A DNA stretch of 35,954 nt, from positions 1-35,954 of the forward strand of contig JAJYNX010000042.1 in assembly GCA_021786095.1 (NCBI GenBank), written 5' to 3'. The DNA is from Actinomycetes bacterium (GTDB lineage Bacteria; Actinomycetota; Acidimicrobiia; Acidimicrobiales; RAAP-2). The notes under the pieces were generated by a model. It was not told the origin of the DNA. It was given only the letters and a program-made list of their open reading frames with translations, and did no database searches. Position numbers and translations under genes: made by a program. Below are positions 15,866 to 23,569 of this stretch, piece by piece; position 1 is the stretch's first letter, and every line of letters begins with the position of its first letter.

Positions 15866-16336
15866 CGAGCCGTCGTCGACGTCGAAGACGAATCCGCGGA
15901 TGTCGGTGCCGTCGACGAAGGGGCTCGCGCGCAGGGTGGCCACGGTCTCGCGCACGTCGCGATCGACGTCGCGGTAGGCGCCGAGGCGGAACGGGGGGCG
16001 CTGGCCCCGATCGGCCTCGACCTCGTGCGCCAGGGTCTCCTCCTCGAAGGTCTCCAGCCCGCACCGGGTGTGGTGGATCACCATGACGGCGGAGGTGGCG
16101 AGCAGACGTTGGCTGAGCAGGAGCGAGCGGATCACGTCGTCGGTGGCGATGCCGCCCGCGTTGCGCAGCAGGTGGACCTCGCCCAGGTCGAGCCCCAGGG
16201 CCCCGAAGAGGTCGAGGCGCGAGTCCATGCAGGTGACGACCGCGAGGTGGCGCTGGGGGATGGTCGACAGCTCACGGCGCCCCCGGTGGGCGACGTAGTC
16301 GCGGTTGTGCTCGAGGAGGTCGTCGATCGTGCCCAT
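15839..16336 (-). CDS. Beta-carbonic anhydrase
   Basis: 165 aa zinc enzyme interconverting CO2 and bicarbonate. Zinc ligands Cys36 (in CMDSR, with the Asp38/Arg40 dyad), His89 and Cys92 (in HHTRCG) are all present, and NAGG lies at 59-62. The size matches the short mycobacterial-type (Rv1284-like) proteins. ATG at 16336, six bases after TACACT. The 3' end overlaps the GNAT gene by 27 bp. Confidence 0.92.
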   Translation of the reverse strand: MGTIDDLLEHNRDYVAHRGRRELSTIPQRHLAVVTCMDSRLDLFGALGLDLGEVHLLRNAGGIATDDVIRSLLLSQRLLATSAVMVIHHTRCGLETFEEETLAHEVEADRGQRPPFRLGAYRDVDRDVRETVATLRASPFVDGTDIRGFVFDVDDGSLREVLTDQ

Positions 16337-16342
16337 CGAGCC

Positions 16343-16348
16343 AGTGTA
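16343..16348 (-). promoter_or_regulatory. -10 hexamer of carbonic anhydrase gene (leaderless type)
   Basis: TACACT on the minus strand, exactly six bases before the ATG at 16336. Confidence 0.55.
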
Positions 16349-16381
16349 GGGAGTGGGCGGCGCGCTCGGCGGCGCGCTGGC

Positions 16382-16387
16382 TACGCT
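16382..16387 (+). promoter_or_regulatory. -10 hexamer of AhpD-like gene
   Basis: TACGCT 17 bases before the ATG at 16405. A GAGGAGG (16393-16399) sits between them, so the leader would be very short yet contain a Shine-Dalgarno. Confidence 0.4.
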
Positions 16388-16404
16388 CGTCCGAGGAGGT
16401 GGTT

Positions 16405-16758
16405 ATGGAGAGCATGGATGCGGTACGCGCCGAGTTGCGTCAGCCCGCCCTCGACCTACGCGCGATGATCCCCGACGTGCTGCAGGGCTACGCCGACATG
16501 GGCCGTGCGGCGATGAAGGACGGCGAGCTGTCGGCCGGGGTCAAGGAGCTGGTGGCGCTGGCGATCGCGGTCACGCGCGAGTGCGACGGGTGCGTCGTCT
16601 CGCACACCCGCGGGGCCGCGCGACACGGCGTCACGCGCCAGCAGGTCGCCGAGGCGATGGGCGTGGCCATCATGATGAACGGCGGCCCGGGCACGGTGTG
16701 GGGGCCGCGGGCGCTGCGCGCCTTCGACGAGGCGGTGGCGGCGCGTCGGCCCAGCTGA
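16405..16758 (+). CDS. AhpD-like / carboxymuconolactone decarboxylase family protein
   Basis: 117 aa all-helical protein. The AhpD-type redox motif is Cys60-x-x-Cys63 with His67 (RECDGCVVSHTRGA), preceded by KELVALAIAV and followed by VTRQQVAEAMGVAIMMNGGP. Such proteins act as thiol-dependent peroxide reductases or, in other branches, decarboxylases; CxxC plus His supports the redox role. Start: ATG 16405 with GAGGAGG five bases upstream; a second ATG lies at 16414 in the same frame. Converges on the P450 gene with a 20-base gap. Confidence 0.85.
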   Translation: MESMDAVRAELRQPALDLRAMIPDVLQGYADMGRAAMKDGELSAGVKELVALAIAVTRECDGCVVSHTRGAARHGVTRQQVAEAMGVAIMMNGGPGTVWGPRALRAFDEAVAARRPS

Positions 16759-16778
16759 CCGGCCACCACCGTCACGGC

Positions 16779-18038
16779 TCAGACGTCGTAGGCCAGACGG
16801 GTGATGCCGTTGACGAAGTTCGACGCCAGGGGGACCGGGGCGCCCACGGCGTGCACCCCGGGCGCCCGGCGTAGGAGTTCGCGGACCAGCACGGTGATCT
16901 CGCGACGTGCGAGGTGCGCGCCGAGGCAGAAGTGGGGACCCGGGGCGCCGAAGCCGAGGTGGTCGTTGGGCGAGCGCGAGACGTCGAAGACCTCGGGGCG
17001 CTCGAAGGCGTCCTCATCGCGGTTCGCCGAGTTGTAGAAGAGCAGCACCTTGTCGCCGGCGGCGAGGTCGACGCCCGAGAGCGAGTAGTCGCACGCCAGG
17101 GTGCGCCGCATCCAGATCACCGGCGAGGCCCACCGGACGATCTCGTCGGCGGCCGTGGCGGCCAGTCCCTCGTAGTCGGCCACGAGCCGCTCGCGCTGGT
17201 CCGGGTAGTCGCTCAGCGCGATCAGGGCGTGGGCCAGCGCGGTGCGCGTGGTCTCGTTGCCCGCCACGCACAGCAGGATGAAGAACGACGCCAACTCCTG
17301 GGGCGTCAGTCGCTCGGACTCGACGCGCGCGTTGACCAGGGCGCTGGTGATGTCGTCGATCGGGTGCTCGCGCCGGTAGTCGCCGAGCTCGTTCATCAGG
17401 GCGGTCAGGGTCGCGCCGGCCTCGAGGAAGGCGACGACCGGGTCGGTGCCGTCGCCGACGATGGACGGGTCGCCGTTGGACAGGATCACGTTGGAGCAGC
17501 GCAGGACCGTTGCGGCCTCGGTGGCGGGCACGCCCATCATCTGACAGATGATCTCGAGGGGGAAGGGCGCGGCGACGTCCGTGACGAAGTCCCCGGTGCC
17601 GCCGTGCAGCGCGTTCTCGAGGACGCGCGTGGCGACGCGTTGGATCGCGTCCTCGATGGCGCGTACCTGACGCGGGTTGAAGGCGTTGGCCACGATCCGG
17701 CGTAGCCGGGCGTGCTGGGGATTGTCCGTCGAGATCATGCCCGAGAAGTACTCCACCATCTCGGTGGGCAGGTCGAGTTGGGAGACGGCGCCGGGACCCG
17801 AGAGGAAGACCTCGGGGTGTCGCGAGGCCGTGACCACGTCGCGGTAGCGGGTGAGGGCGTAGTAGCCGCGACCCTTGGGAAACGCGACGGAGGTGCCCTC
17901 GATGACGGGTTCCTCGAAGGGGGCGATCGGCCTCTCGCGGCGCAGCGTCGCGAACGCGTCCTCGCGCTCGGACCACGGTCGTCGCCAGAACGCGGGGTCG
18001 GAGAGGTTGATGTCGTCGACGCGCCACGTGGTCGCCAT
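16779..18038 (-). CDS. Cytochrome P450
   Basis: 419 aa bacterial-type soluble P450 monooxygenase. Heme ligand Cys371 in GFGAPGPHFCLGAHLAR; oxygen-binding I-helix AGNETTRTA; ExxR in DEIVRWASP; ISTDNPQHARLRRIV in the C helix. The text is closest, from memory, to the CYP124/125/142 group that hydroxylates sterol or methyl-branched lipid side chains. No ferredoxin or reductase gene is adjacent. The ATG at 18038 (MATTWRVDD) lies six bases after TACGCT, so the longer in-frame extension to 18107 is rejected. An acyl-CoA dehydrogenase of lipid or steroid type lies 2 kb away. Substrate is inference. Confidence 0.92.
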   Translation of the reverse strand: MATTWRVDDINLSDPAFWRRPWSEREDAFATLRRERPIAPFEEPVIEGTSVAFPKGRGYYALTRYRDVVTASRHPEVFLSGPGAVSQLDLPTEMVEYFSGMISTDNPQHARLRRIVANAFNPRQVRAIEDAIQRVATRVLENALHGGTGDFVTDVAAPFPLEIICQMMGVPATEAATVLRCSNVILSNGDPSIVGDGTDPVVAFLEAGATLTALMNELGDYRREHPIDDITSALVNARVESERLTPQELASFFILLCVAGNETTRTALAHALIALSDYPDQRERLVADYEGLAATAADEIVRWASPVIWMRRTLACDYSLSGVDLAAGDKVLLFYNSANRDEDAFERPEVFDVSRSPNDHLGFGAPGPHFCLGAHLARREITVLVRELLRRAPGVHAVGAPVPLASNFVNGITRLAYDV

Positions 18039-18044
18039 AGGCGC

Positions 18045-18050
18045 AGCGTA
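18045..18050 (-). promoter_or_regulatory. -10 hexamer of P450 gene (leaderless type)
   Basis: TACGCT on the minus strand, exactly six bases before the ATG at 18038. Confidence 0.55.
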
Positions 18051-18088
18051 GTCACCGACGGTTCGGTCACGCCGGGCGTGTTTCACGG

Positions 18089-18094
18089 CAGACT
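18089..18094 (+). promoter_or_regulatory. -10 hexamer of NFU-domain gene (leaderless type)
   Basis: CAGACT exactly six bases before the GTG at 18101. Divergent from the P450 promoter within a 62-base gap. Confidence 0.45.
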
Positions 18095-18100
18095 GGTCCG

Positions 18101-18430
18101 GTGGCACTGAGCGAGGACGAGCGAGCCGAACGATTGCGGGCGTTGCGCTCGCTGCTGGACCTGCTGCGTCCCGCGGTGCAGGCGGACGGCGGGGACCTGG
18201 TGCTGGTGCGCGCCGACGTGGAGAGCGGGGTGGTCGAGGTGCAGCTCCAGGGAGCGTGCTCCAGCTGCGCGATCTCCTCGACGACCCTGCAGGGCGGGGT
18301 GCGGCGCATCCTCACCGATCGCCTGGACTGGGTGACCGACGTGATCGGCGGGGTCGACGAGTCGGTCGACCCCGAGGACTCGATGGCTCTGGGCACCGGC
18401 GGCTACGTGCCGCGCTACCGCCACCTCTAG
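18101..18430 (+). CDS. NFU-domain iron-sulfur cluster carrier
   Basis: 109 aa. NFU domains hold a labile [4Fe-4S] cluster between two subunits and hand it to apo-proteins. The motif GACSSCAISS has Cys53 and Cys56; the RPAVQADGGDLVLV segment before it is the classic NFU start (consensus RPxLxxDGGDVxLV). The C-terminal ~25 residues (DPEDSMALGTGGYVPRYRHL) go beyond the domain. It stands alone in direction next to the P450 gene; a functional link is not shown. GTG start six bases after CAGACT. Confidence 0.9.
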   Translation: MALSEDERAERLRALRSLLDLLRPAVQADGGDLVLVRADVESGVVEVQLQGACSSCAISSTTLQGGVRRILTDRLDWVTDVIGGVDESVDPEDSMALGTGGYVPRYRHL

Positions 18431-18473
18431 GGTCTCACCGTCGCGTCACGCGACCGTGGCGGGGTGCTAGTAT

Positions 18474-18490
18474 TTAGTTAGGTTAACTAA
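18474..18490. promoter_or_regulatory. Palindromic operator at the marR start
   Basis: TTAGTTA, spacer GGT, TAACTAA: a perfect 7-bp inverted repeat that ends on the A of the marR start codon and directly follows a TAGTAT hexamer at 18468-18473. It is strikingly AT-rich for this genome. A MarR dimer bound here would block transcription of its own gene and the transporter. Confidence 0.7.
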
Positions 18491-18921
18491 TGGAAACGGC
18501 ACCCACCACCACCGACACCGCCGCGCGATTGCGCCGCGCGATCACCCGGCTCAACCGACGCCTGCGGGCGTCGGGCCTCGGGGGGCTGACGGCCGCCCAG
18601 GCGTCGATGCTGTCGTCGGTGGAGTCGCTGGGATCGCCGTCCCTGGGCGAGCTCGCGGCCGCCGAGCAGGTCCAGCCACCGTCGGTCACGCACGCCGTGC
18701 GCGACCTCGAGACGGCGGGGATGATCGTCAGCGCGCGCGATCCGAGCGATCGGCGGTGCACGAGGGTGCGACTGACGGCGCTGGGGCGCCGGGAGCTGAT
18801 GGCGGTACGCGCCCGCAAGACCCAGTTCCTCAACCAGCGTCTGGCGACCCTCTCGCCGGCCGAGCTGCGCCGCGCCGAAGAGGCCACGGCGTTCCTCGAG
18901 CGGCTCTTGGAGGGCGAGTGA
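18490..18921 (+). CDS. MarR-family transcriptional regulator
   Basis: 143 aa winged-helix repressor. LTAAQASMLSSVESLG leads into the helix-turn-helix LGELAAAEQVQPPSVTHAVRDLETAGMI; the wing is SARDPSDRRCTRVRLTALGR, with the DxRxxxVxLT pattern typical of MarR. The dimerisation helices lie at both ends. It overlaps the transporter gene by four bases (GTGA) and carries a perfect inverted repeat over its start, so autoregulation with derepression of the efflux gene by a ligand is likely. Ligand unknown. Confidence 0.92.
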   Translation: METAPTTTDTAARLRRAITRLNRRLRASGLGGLTAAQASMLSSVESLGSPSLGELAAAEQVQPPSVTHAVRDLETAGMIVSARDPSDRRCTRVRLTALGRRELMAVRARKTQFLNQRLATLSPAELRRAEEATAFLERLLEGE

Positions 18922-20168
18922 ACGCGCGCCGCCTCACCGGATCCACGTTCGCCGCCCTGCGCGTGCGCAACTTCCGTCTCTACTTCATCGGCCAGCTCAT
19001 CTCGGTGTCGGGCACGTGGATGCAGTCAGTCGCCCAGGGGTGGCTGATCCTCCAGATGACGGGCTCCTCGGTGGGCCTTGGCGTCGCCGTCGCCCTGCAG
19101 TACGTGCCGATGCTGCTGCTCGGCTTCTACGGCGGGCTCGTCGTCGACCGCCACGAGAAGCGCCGCATCCTCTACGTCACCCAGTCGAGCGCCGGCGTGC
19201 TGGCCCTCGGGCTGGCGATACTGGTCGGCACCGGCCACGTGCGCGTCGACGAGGTCTACGGCTTCGCCCTGTTGCTCGGCATCGTCAACCTCTTCGACAC
19301 GCCCGCCCGTCAGGCCTTCGTCCAGGAGATGGTGGGCCGCGACCTGATCACCAACGCGGTCAGCCTCAACAGCGTGCTGATGAACGCCGGCCGGCTCATC
19401 GGTCCGAGCGTCGCCGCGATCTTCATCGCGGTCGCGGGCATGGCGTCGTCGTTCTACGCCAACGCCGTCTCCTTCGCCGCGGTGATCGTCGCGTTGGCCA
19501 TGATGCGCGCCGAGGACTTCGTGCCGATGGCCACCGTCGAGCGGGCGCGCGGCCAGATCATGATCGGGCTGCGCTACGTGCTGCGCACGGTGCTCGTGCG
19601 CGACGTGGTGCTCGCCGTGGCCGTGGTCGGCACCTTCGCCTTCAACTTCACCGTGACGCTGCCGCTGCTGGCGCGCACCACCTTCCACCAGCACTCGGCG
19701 GCGCAGTACGGGCTGCTGATGTCGGCGATGGGACTCGGGGCGGTCCTCGGGGGGCTCTTCGTCGCCCGGCGCTCGCGCGCGACGCCGCGCCTGCTGGCGA
19801 TCCTCTCGCTCGGCTTCGGGGGGTTCATGACCCTGGTCGCGCTGGCCCCGTCGCTGTGGTGGGCCGCCGTCGCCCTGGTGCCGACGGGGGCGTTCTCGAT
19901 CGCCTTCGCGGCGACCGCCAACGCGACCCTGCAGCTCAACTCGAGCCCCGAGATGCGCGGTCGAGTGATGAGTCTCTACGGCACGGCGTTCCTCGGGACG
20001 ACGCCGATCGGGGCGCTGGCCGTCGGCGCGCTCGTCGGGGCGACCAATCCGCGGGTGGGTCTCCTGGCGGGTGCGGTGCTGACCCTCGCGGTGGGGGCGT
20101 GGCTGGTGAGCGTGCGCACTCGACGCGAGGCGCCCGCGAGCGAGCTGGTCGAGAACTACGCGGGCTGA
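18918..20168 (+). CDS. MFS transporter, EntS-like exporter
   Basis: 416 aa, about twelve membrane helices, of the MFS_3 (enterobactin-exporter-like) group. The N-terminus FAALRVRNFRLYFIGQLISV, then GTWMQSVAQGWLIL, and the 2-3 loop GGLVVDRHEKRRIL (variant of GxxxDRxxRR) are typical; NLFDTPARQAFVQEMVG and SPEMRGRVMSLY are conserved in the group. It begins at the GTG 18918 overlapping the marR stop, so it is the pump controlled by MarR. Exports an unknown small molecule or siderophore-like compound. Its last 13 bases overlap the convergent acyl-CoA dehydrogenase gene. Confidence 0.92.
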   Translation: MNARRLTGSTFAALRVRNFRLYFIGQLISVSGTWMQSVAQGWLILQMTGSSVGLGVAVALQYVPMLLLGFYGGLVVDRHEKRRILYVTQSSAGVLALGLAILVGTGHVRVDEVYGFALLLGIVNLFDTPARQAFVQEMVGRDLITNAVSLNSVLMNAGRLIGPSVAAIFIAVAGMASSFYANAVSFAAVIVALAMMRAEDFVPMATVERARGQIMIGLRYVLRTVLVRDVVLAVAVVGTFAFNFTVTLPLLARTTFHQHSAAQYGLLMSAMGLGAVLGGLFVARRSRATPRLLAILSLGFGGFMTLVALAPSLWWAAVALVPTGAFSIAFAATANATLQLNSSPEMRGRVMSLYGTAFLGTTPIGALAVGALVGATNPRVGLLAGAVLTLAVGAWLVSVRTRREAPASELVENYAG

Positions 20169-21388
20169 GGGGCTGGCTCCTTGGGCAGTCCCAGGGCCCG
20201 TTCGCCAATGATGTTGCGTTGGATCTCGGCGGTGCCACCCCAGATCGTCTCGGAGCGGCTGAAGAAGAACGATCCCTGCAGGTCCGACACGGGGTAGTCG
20301 GCGCGGCCTCGCCGGCTGCCGGCCAACATCCCCTCGCTGGAGCCGGTCCCGGTGAGCACCTGGGCGTCCATCCCCAGGATGTCCATGGCCAACTCCATCG
20401 TCGCGCGGTGGGCCTCGGACCAGAACATCTTGTTGCACGCGCCCATGCGCGCGGCGTCGTGCGTGTTGCGCAGGGCGTCGGTCAGCGAGCGGTAGCCGTT
20501 GATCTGCATGATCTTGATCGTCGACCACGAGCGCACCAGCGCGTCGCGCACCCGCCGGTCGTCCAGGCGACCACGGTGGCGGGCCTCGTCGACGATCACG
20601 TCCCACTCCTTCAGGAATCGCCGGTAGCCGGTCGTCGAGGAGGCGCCGCGCTCGAAGCCCAGGGTGGTCATCGCGACCTTCCACCCGTTGTTGACGCCGC
20701 CGATCACGTTGTCGCGCGGGCAGCGGGCGTTGGTGAAGAAGACCTCGTTGAACTCGGCCGTGCCGTCGATCTGGGTGATCGGTCGCACGTCGATCCCGGG
20801 CTGGCGCATGGGGACCAACAGGTAGCTGATCCCGGCGTGGGCCGGAGCGGAGGGATCGGTGCGCGCGAGGAGAAAGACGTAGTCCGCGTGCTGGGCCTGG
20901 GTGGTCCAGACCTTCTGGCCATTGATGATCCACTCGTCGCCGTCGAGCACGGCGCTGGTCGACAGGCTCGCCAGGTCCGAGCCCGAGTTCGGCTCGGAGA
21001 ATCCCTGGCACCAGGTCGTGGTGCCGCGCAGGATCCCCGGCAGGAACTCGCGCTTCTGCTCCTCGGTGCCCCACTGCAGGATGGTGGGGCCGACCAGGGT
21101 ATCGCCAAAGAAGTCGGCGCGCAGGGGCGCGTTGGCGCGCGAGAACTCCTCGGTGAGCACGACCTGCTCGAGCAGGCTGAGGCCCCGCCCGCCGTACTCG
21201 ACCGGCCAGCCGGCGCAGATCCAGCCGCCGGTGTAGAGGGCCTCGTTCCAGGTGCGGTTGAACTCGCGTCGTTGCTCCTCGTTGAGCGAGAAACCCGGTT
21301 CGCCCCAGCCGGAAGGGAGGTTTGTCTCGAGCCAGGCGCGCACGTCGCGGCGGAACTCGTCGGTCTCGGGGGGGTACGTGAGGTCCAT
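20156..21388 (-). CDS. Acyl-CoA dehydrogenase (FadE-like)
   Basis: 410 aa flavoprotein of acyl-CoA beta-oxidation. FAD/substrate text: WCQGFSEPNSGSDLASL, then KVWTTQAQHADYVFLLAR, and the C-terminal WGGTAEIQRNIIGERALGLP. In short-chain enzymes the catalytic Glu sits in YEGTSEIQR; here it is WGG, as in many actinobacterial FadE proteins that act on steroid or branched chains, so the base must be elsewhere or supplied by a partner subunit. No partner FadE is adjacent. ATG at 21388, six bases after TACGCT. A long loop (EWDVIVDEARHRGRLDD) is typical of this branch. Confidence 0.93.
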   Translation of the reverse strand: MDLTYPPETDEFRRDVRAWLETNLPSGWGEPGFSLNEEQRREFNRTWNEALYTGGWICAGWPVEYGGRGLSLLEQVVLTEEFSRANAPLRADFFGDTLVGPTILQWGTEEQKREFLPGILRGTTTWCQGFSEPNSGSDLASLSTSAVLDGDEWIINGQKVWTTQAQHADYVFLLARTDPSAPAHAGISYLLVPMRQPGIDVRPITQIDGTAEFNEVFFTNARCPRDNVIGGVNNGWKVAMTTLGFERGASSTTGYRRFLKEWDVIVDEARHRGRLDDRRVRDALVRSWSTIKIMQINGYRSLTDALRNTHDAARMGACNKMFWSEAHRATMELAMDILGMDAQVLTGTGSSEGMLAGSRRGRADYPVSDLQGSFFFSRSETIWGGTAEIQRNIIGERALGLPKEPAPQPA

Positions 21389-21394
21389 AGTCGC

Positions 21395-21400
21395 AGCGTA
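21395..21400 (-). promoter_or_regulatory. -10 hexamer of acyl-CoA dehydrogenase gene (leaderless type)
   Basis: TACGCT on the minus strand, exactly six bases before the ATG at 21388. Confidence 0.55.
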
Positions 21401-21450
21401 CTCACTGGTAGCGCCGCGCCCGCGCGTCGCGGCGGGGGACGGGCGCCACG

Positions 21451-21456
21451 TAAGGT
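21451..21456 (+). promoter_or_regulatory. -10 hexamer of glycosyltransferase operon (leaderless type)
   Basis: TAAGGT exactly six bases before the GTG at 21463. Confidence 0.55.
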
Positions 21457-21462
21457 TGGGAG

Positions 21463-22833
21463 GTGCCCCGGAGCCTCGCGACGACAGTGGCCGCGACGCG
21501 CGCGTCGTGGCGGCGCTCCCAGTCCCTCGTCACGCCCCCCGCGAGACCGGCGCGTCCCCCGCGTCCCGGTGGGTACCGCGTGGCCTTCCTGGTCTACCGG
21601 GGCAATCCGCGCTGCGGCGGCCAGGGCGTCTACACCCGCCACCTCACGCGCGAGCTCGTGCGCCTCGGCCACAGTGTCGAGGTGTTCTCCGGCCCGCCGT
21701 GGCCCGAGTTGGACGAGGGGGTGGGCTTCACGCCCGTGGTGGGCCTGGACCTGTACCGCGATCCGGACCCCTTCCGCATACCGGCGCTGCGCGAGTTTCG
21801 TGGGTGGGCCGACGTGGTCGAGTTCGCGACCATGCTGGGCGCCGGCTTCGGCGAGCCACTGGCGTTCTCGATGCGCGCGTGGCGTCACCTGCGCCGGCGG
21901 CGCAGCGACTTCGACATCGTCCACGACGACCAGTGCATGGGGTGGGGCATCGCCCGCCTGCATCGTGCGGGCTGGCCGCTGCTCGAGACGCTGCACCACC
22001 CGATCACCGTGGACCGCGCCATCGCCCTGGACCACGCCACGACGTGGCGAGCGCGACTGACCACGCGGCGCTGGTTCGGCTTCTTGCGAATGCAGACGCG
22101 GGTCGTGCGCCACCTGCCGGCGGTGCTGACGGTCTCGCACAACTCGAAGAAGGACATCCACGCGCAGATGGGCGTCCCCCTGGATCGCCTCACCGTGGTC
22201 CCGGTGGGGGTGGACCACGAGGTGTTCCGGCCCTACGACGACGTCGTGAAGCGACCGGGGCGGCTCATGGTCACCTCGAGCAGCGACGTGCCCATGAAGG
22301 GGCTCGTCCCCCTGCTCGAGGCGATCGCCAAGCTGCGCGCCGAGCGCGACATCGAGCTCATCGTCATCGGCCAGCCCCGTCCCGGCGGGCGCGTGGCCCG
22401 CACCCTCGAGCGGCTGGGCCTGGCGGACGTGGTCACGACCGTCAGCGGCGTGAGCGACGAGGAACTGGCTCGCCTCTACGGCGAGGCCGAGGTGGCGATC
22501 GTGCCCAGTCTCTACGAGGGGTTCTCCCTGCCGGCGATCGAGGCGATGAGCTGCGCGGTGCCGGTGGTCGCGACCACCGGCGGGGCGCTGCCCGAGGTGG
22601 TGGGCACCAGTGGCGAGACGGGGCTCCTGGTCGAGCCGAATGACCCCGAGGCCCTGGTGGTGGCGATCCGGCGCCTGCTCGACGACCCGGCACTGCGCGC
22701 GCGCCTGGGCGCCAACGGGCGCGAGCGCGTGCGCGAGCGCTTCACCTGGGAGGTCACGGCGCGCGGCACGGCGGCCTGCTACGACGCGATCGTGCGCCAC
22801 CGTCCCCTGCCCGCCGCCATGTTCTTCGACTGA
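21463..22833 (+). CDS. GT4-family glycosyltransferase
   Basis: 456 aa GT-B enzyme using a nucleotide-sugar donor. After an Arg/Pro-rich N-terminus the first Rossmann half begins VAFLVYRGNPRCGGQGVY; the donor half has SSSDVPMKGLVPLLEA, and the retaining-GT4 signature is PSLYEGFSLPAIEAMSCAVPVV, with EGFSLPAIE carrying the two donor-binding glutamates (E-x7-E). FDIVHDDQCMGWG lies in the acceptor half. First gene of a tight operon: 16 bases to the methyltransferase, which itself overlaps the toroid gene. GTG at 21463 follows TAAGGT by six bases. Donor and acceptor are unknown; an envelope glycan or glycolipid is the best guess. Confidence 0.92.
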   Translation: MPRSLATTVAATRASWRRSQSLVTPPARPARPPRPGGYRVAFLVYRGNPRCGGQGVYTRHLTRELVRLGHSVEVFSGPPWPELDEGVGFTPVVGLDLYRDPDPFRIPALREFRGWADVVEFATMLGAGFGEPLAFSMRAWRHLRRRRSDFDIVHDDQCMGWGIARLHRAGWPLLETLHHPITVDRAIALDHATTWRARLTTRRWFGFLRMQTRVVRHLPAVLTVSHNSKKDIHAQMGVPLDRLTVVPVGVDHEVFRPYDDVVKRPGRLMVTSSSDVPMKGLVPLLEAIAKLRAERDIELIVIGQPRPGGRVARTLERLGLADVVTTVSGVSDEELARLYGEAEVAIVPSLYEGFSLPAIEAMSCAVPVVATTGGALPEVVGTSGETGLLVEPNDPEALVVAIRRLLDDPALRARLGANGRERVRERFTWEVTARGTAACYDAIVRHRPLPAAMFFD

Positions 22834-22849
22834 TGGTGCCGTCCGAGCG

Positions 22850-23569
22850 ATGCTGACCGCCGACTACGACCGACTGGGGCTGGTTCGCGGGGACGTGGTG
22901 CTGGACCTGGGCTGCGGCTTCGGGCGCCACGCCTTCGAGGCGGCGCGGCGCGGGGCGCACGTGGTGGCCCTGGACGCGGGCCGGGCCGAGGTGGAGGGAG
23001 TGGCCGCCGTCTTCGCGGCCATGACCGACGCGGGGGAGATCTCGGCGCGCGACGTGGCCGCCGCGGTCGTGCAGGGCGACGCGCTGCACCTTCCCTTCGC
23101 CGACGCCACGTTCGATCGCGTGATCTGCTCCGAGGTGCTCGAGCACATCCCCGACGACCGCGCGGCGATGGCCGAGCTGACGCGCGTGCTGCGCCCGGGG
23201 GGGACGATGGCCATCACGGTGCCGCGCTTCGGTCCCGAGCTGATCAACTGGGCGCTCTCCGACGAGTACCACATGGTGCCCGGCGGCCACGTGCGCCTCT
23301 ACCGACGCCGCGTGCTCGAGCAGCGCCTGGTCGCGACGGGTCTTCGGGTGAGGGGGCACCACTACGCGCACGGACTGCACAGCCCCTACTGGTGGTTGAA
23401 GTGCCTCGTGGGCACGACCAACGAGGATCACCCCCTGGTGCGCTCCTACCACCGGCTGCTGGTGTGGGACATCGTCAAGGCGCCGTGGCTGACGCGCACC
23501 GCCGAGCGGATGCTGGCGCCGGTGATGGGAAAGTCCCTGGTCGTCTACCTGACTCGCGTGACGCCGTGA
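22850..23569 (+). CDS. Class I SAM-dependent methyltransferase
   Basis: 239 aa. The SAM-binding motif I is VLDLGCGFGRHAFEAAR near residues 17-33; the acidic end of beta2 is in VALDAG, motif II/III in FDRVICSEVLEHIPDD, and the post-motif loop is RVLRPGGTMAITVPRFGPE. The aromatic, His-rich C-terminal part (HYAHGLHSPYWWLKCL) probably forms the acceptor site. Start: ATG 22850, the only plausible start in frame after the glycosyltransferase stop. Stop overlaps the toroid GTG by four bases. Looks like a UbiE/Coq5-type fold, but context argues for a sugar or lipid-sugar acceptor instead of a quinone. Confidence 0.9.
   Translation: MLTADYDRLGLVRGDVVLDLGCGFGRHAFEAARRGAHVVALDAGRAEVEGVAAVFAAMTDAGEISARDVAAAVVQGDALHLPFADATFDRVICSEVLEHIPDDRAAMAELTRVLRPGGTMAITVPRFGPELINWALSDEYHMVPGGHVRLYRRRVLEQRLVATGLRVRGHHYAHGLHSPYWWLKCLVGTTNEDHPLVRSYHRLLVWDIVKAPWLTRTAERMLAPVMGKSLVVYLTRVTP

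Noticed and set aside
19016-22060. A continuous open frame of about 1,000 codons across the MFS and acyl-CoA dehydrogenase genes
   Set aside because: It is Arg/Gly-rich shadow translation of high-GC DNA. The MFS, dehydrogenase and GT4 genes explain the same bases with clear family motifs.
20704-22800. Minus-strand open frame of ~700 codons opposite the GT4 gene
   Set aside because: Composition is His/Arg/Gly-rich without motifs; it is a shadow of the GT4 and dehydrogenase genes.
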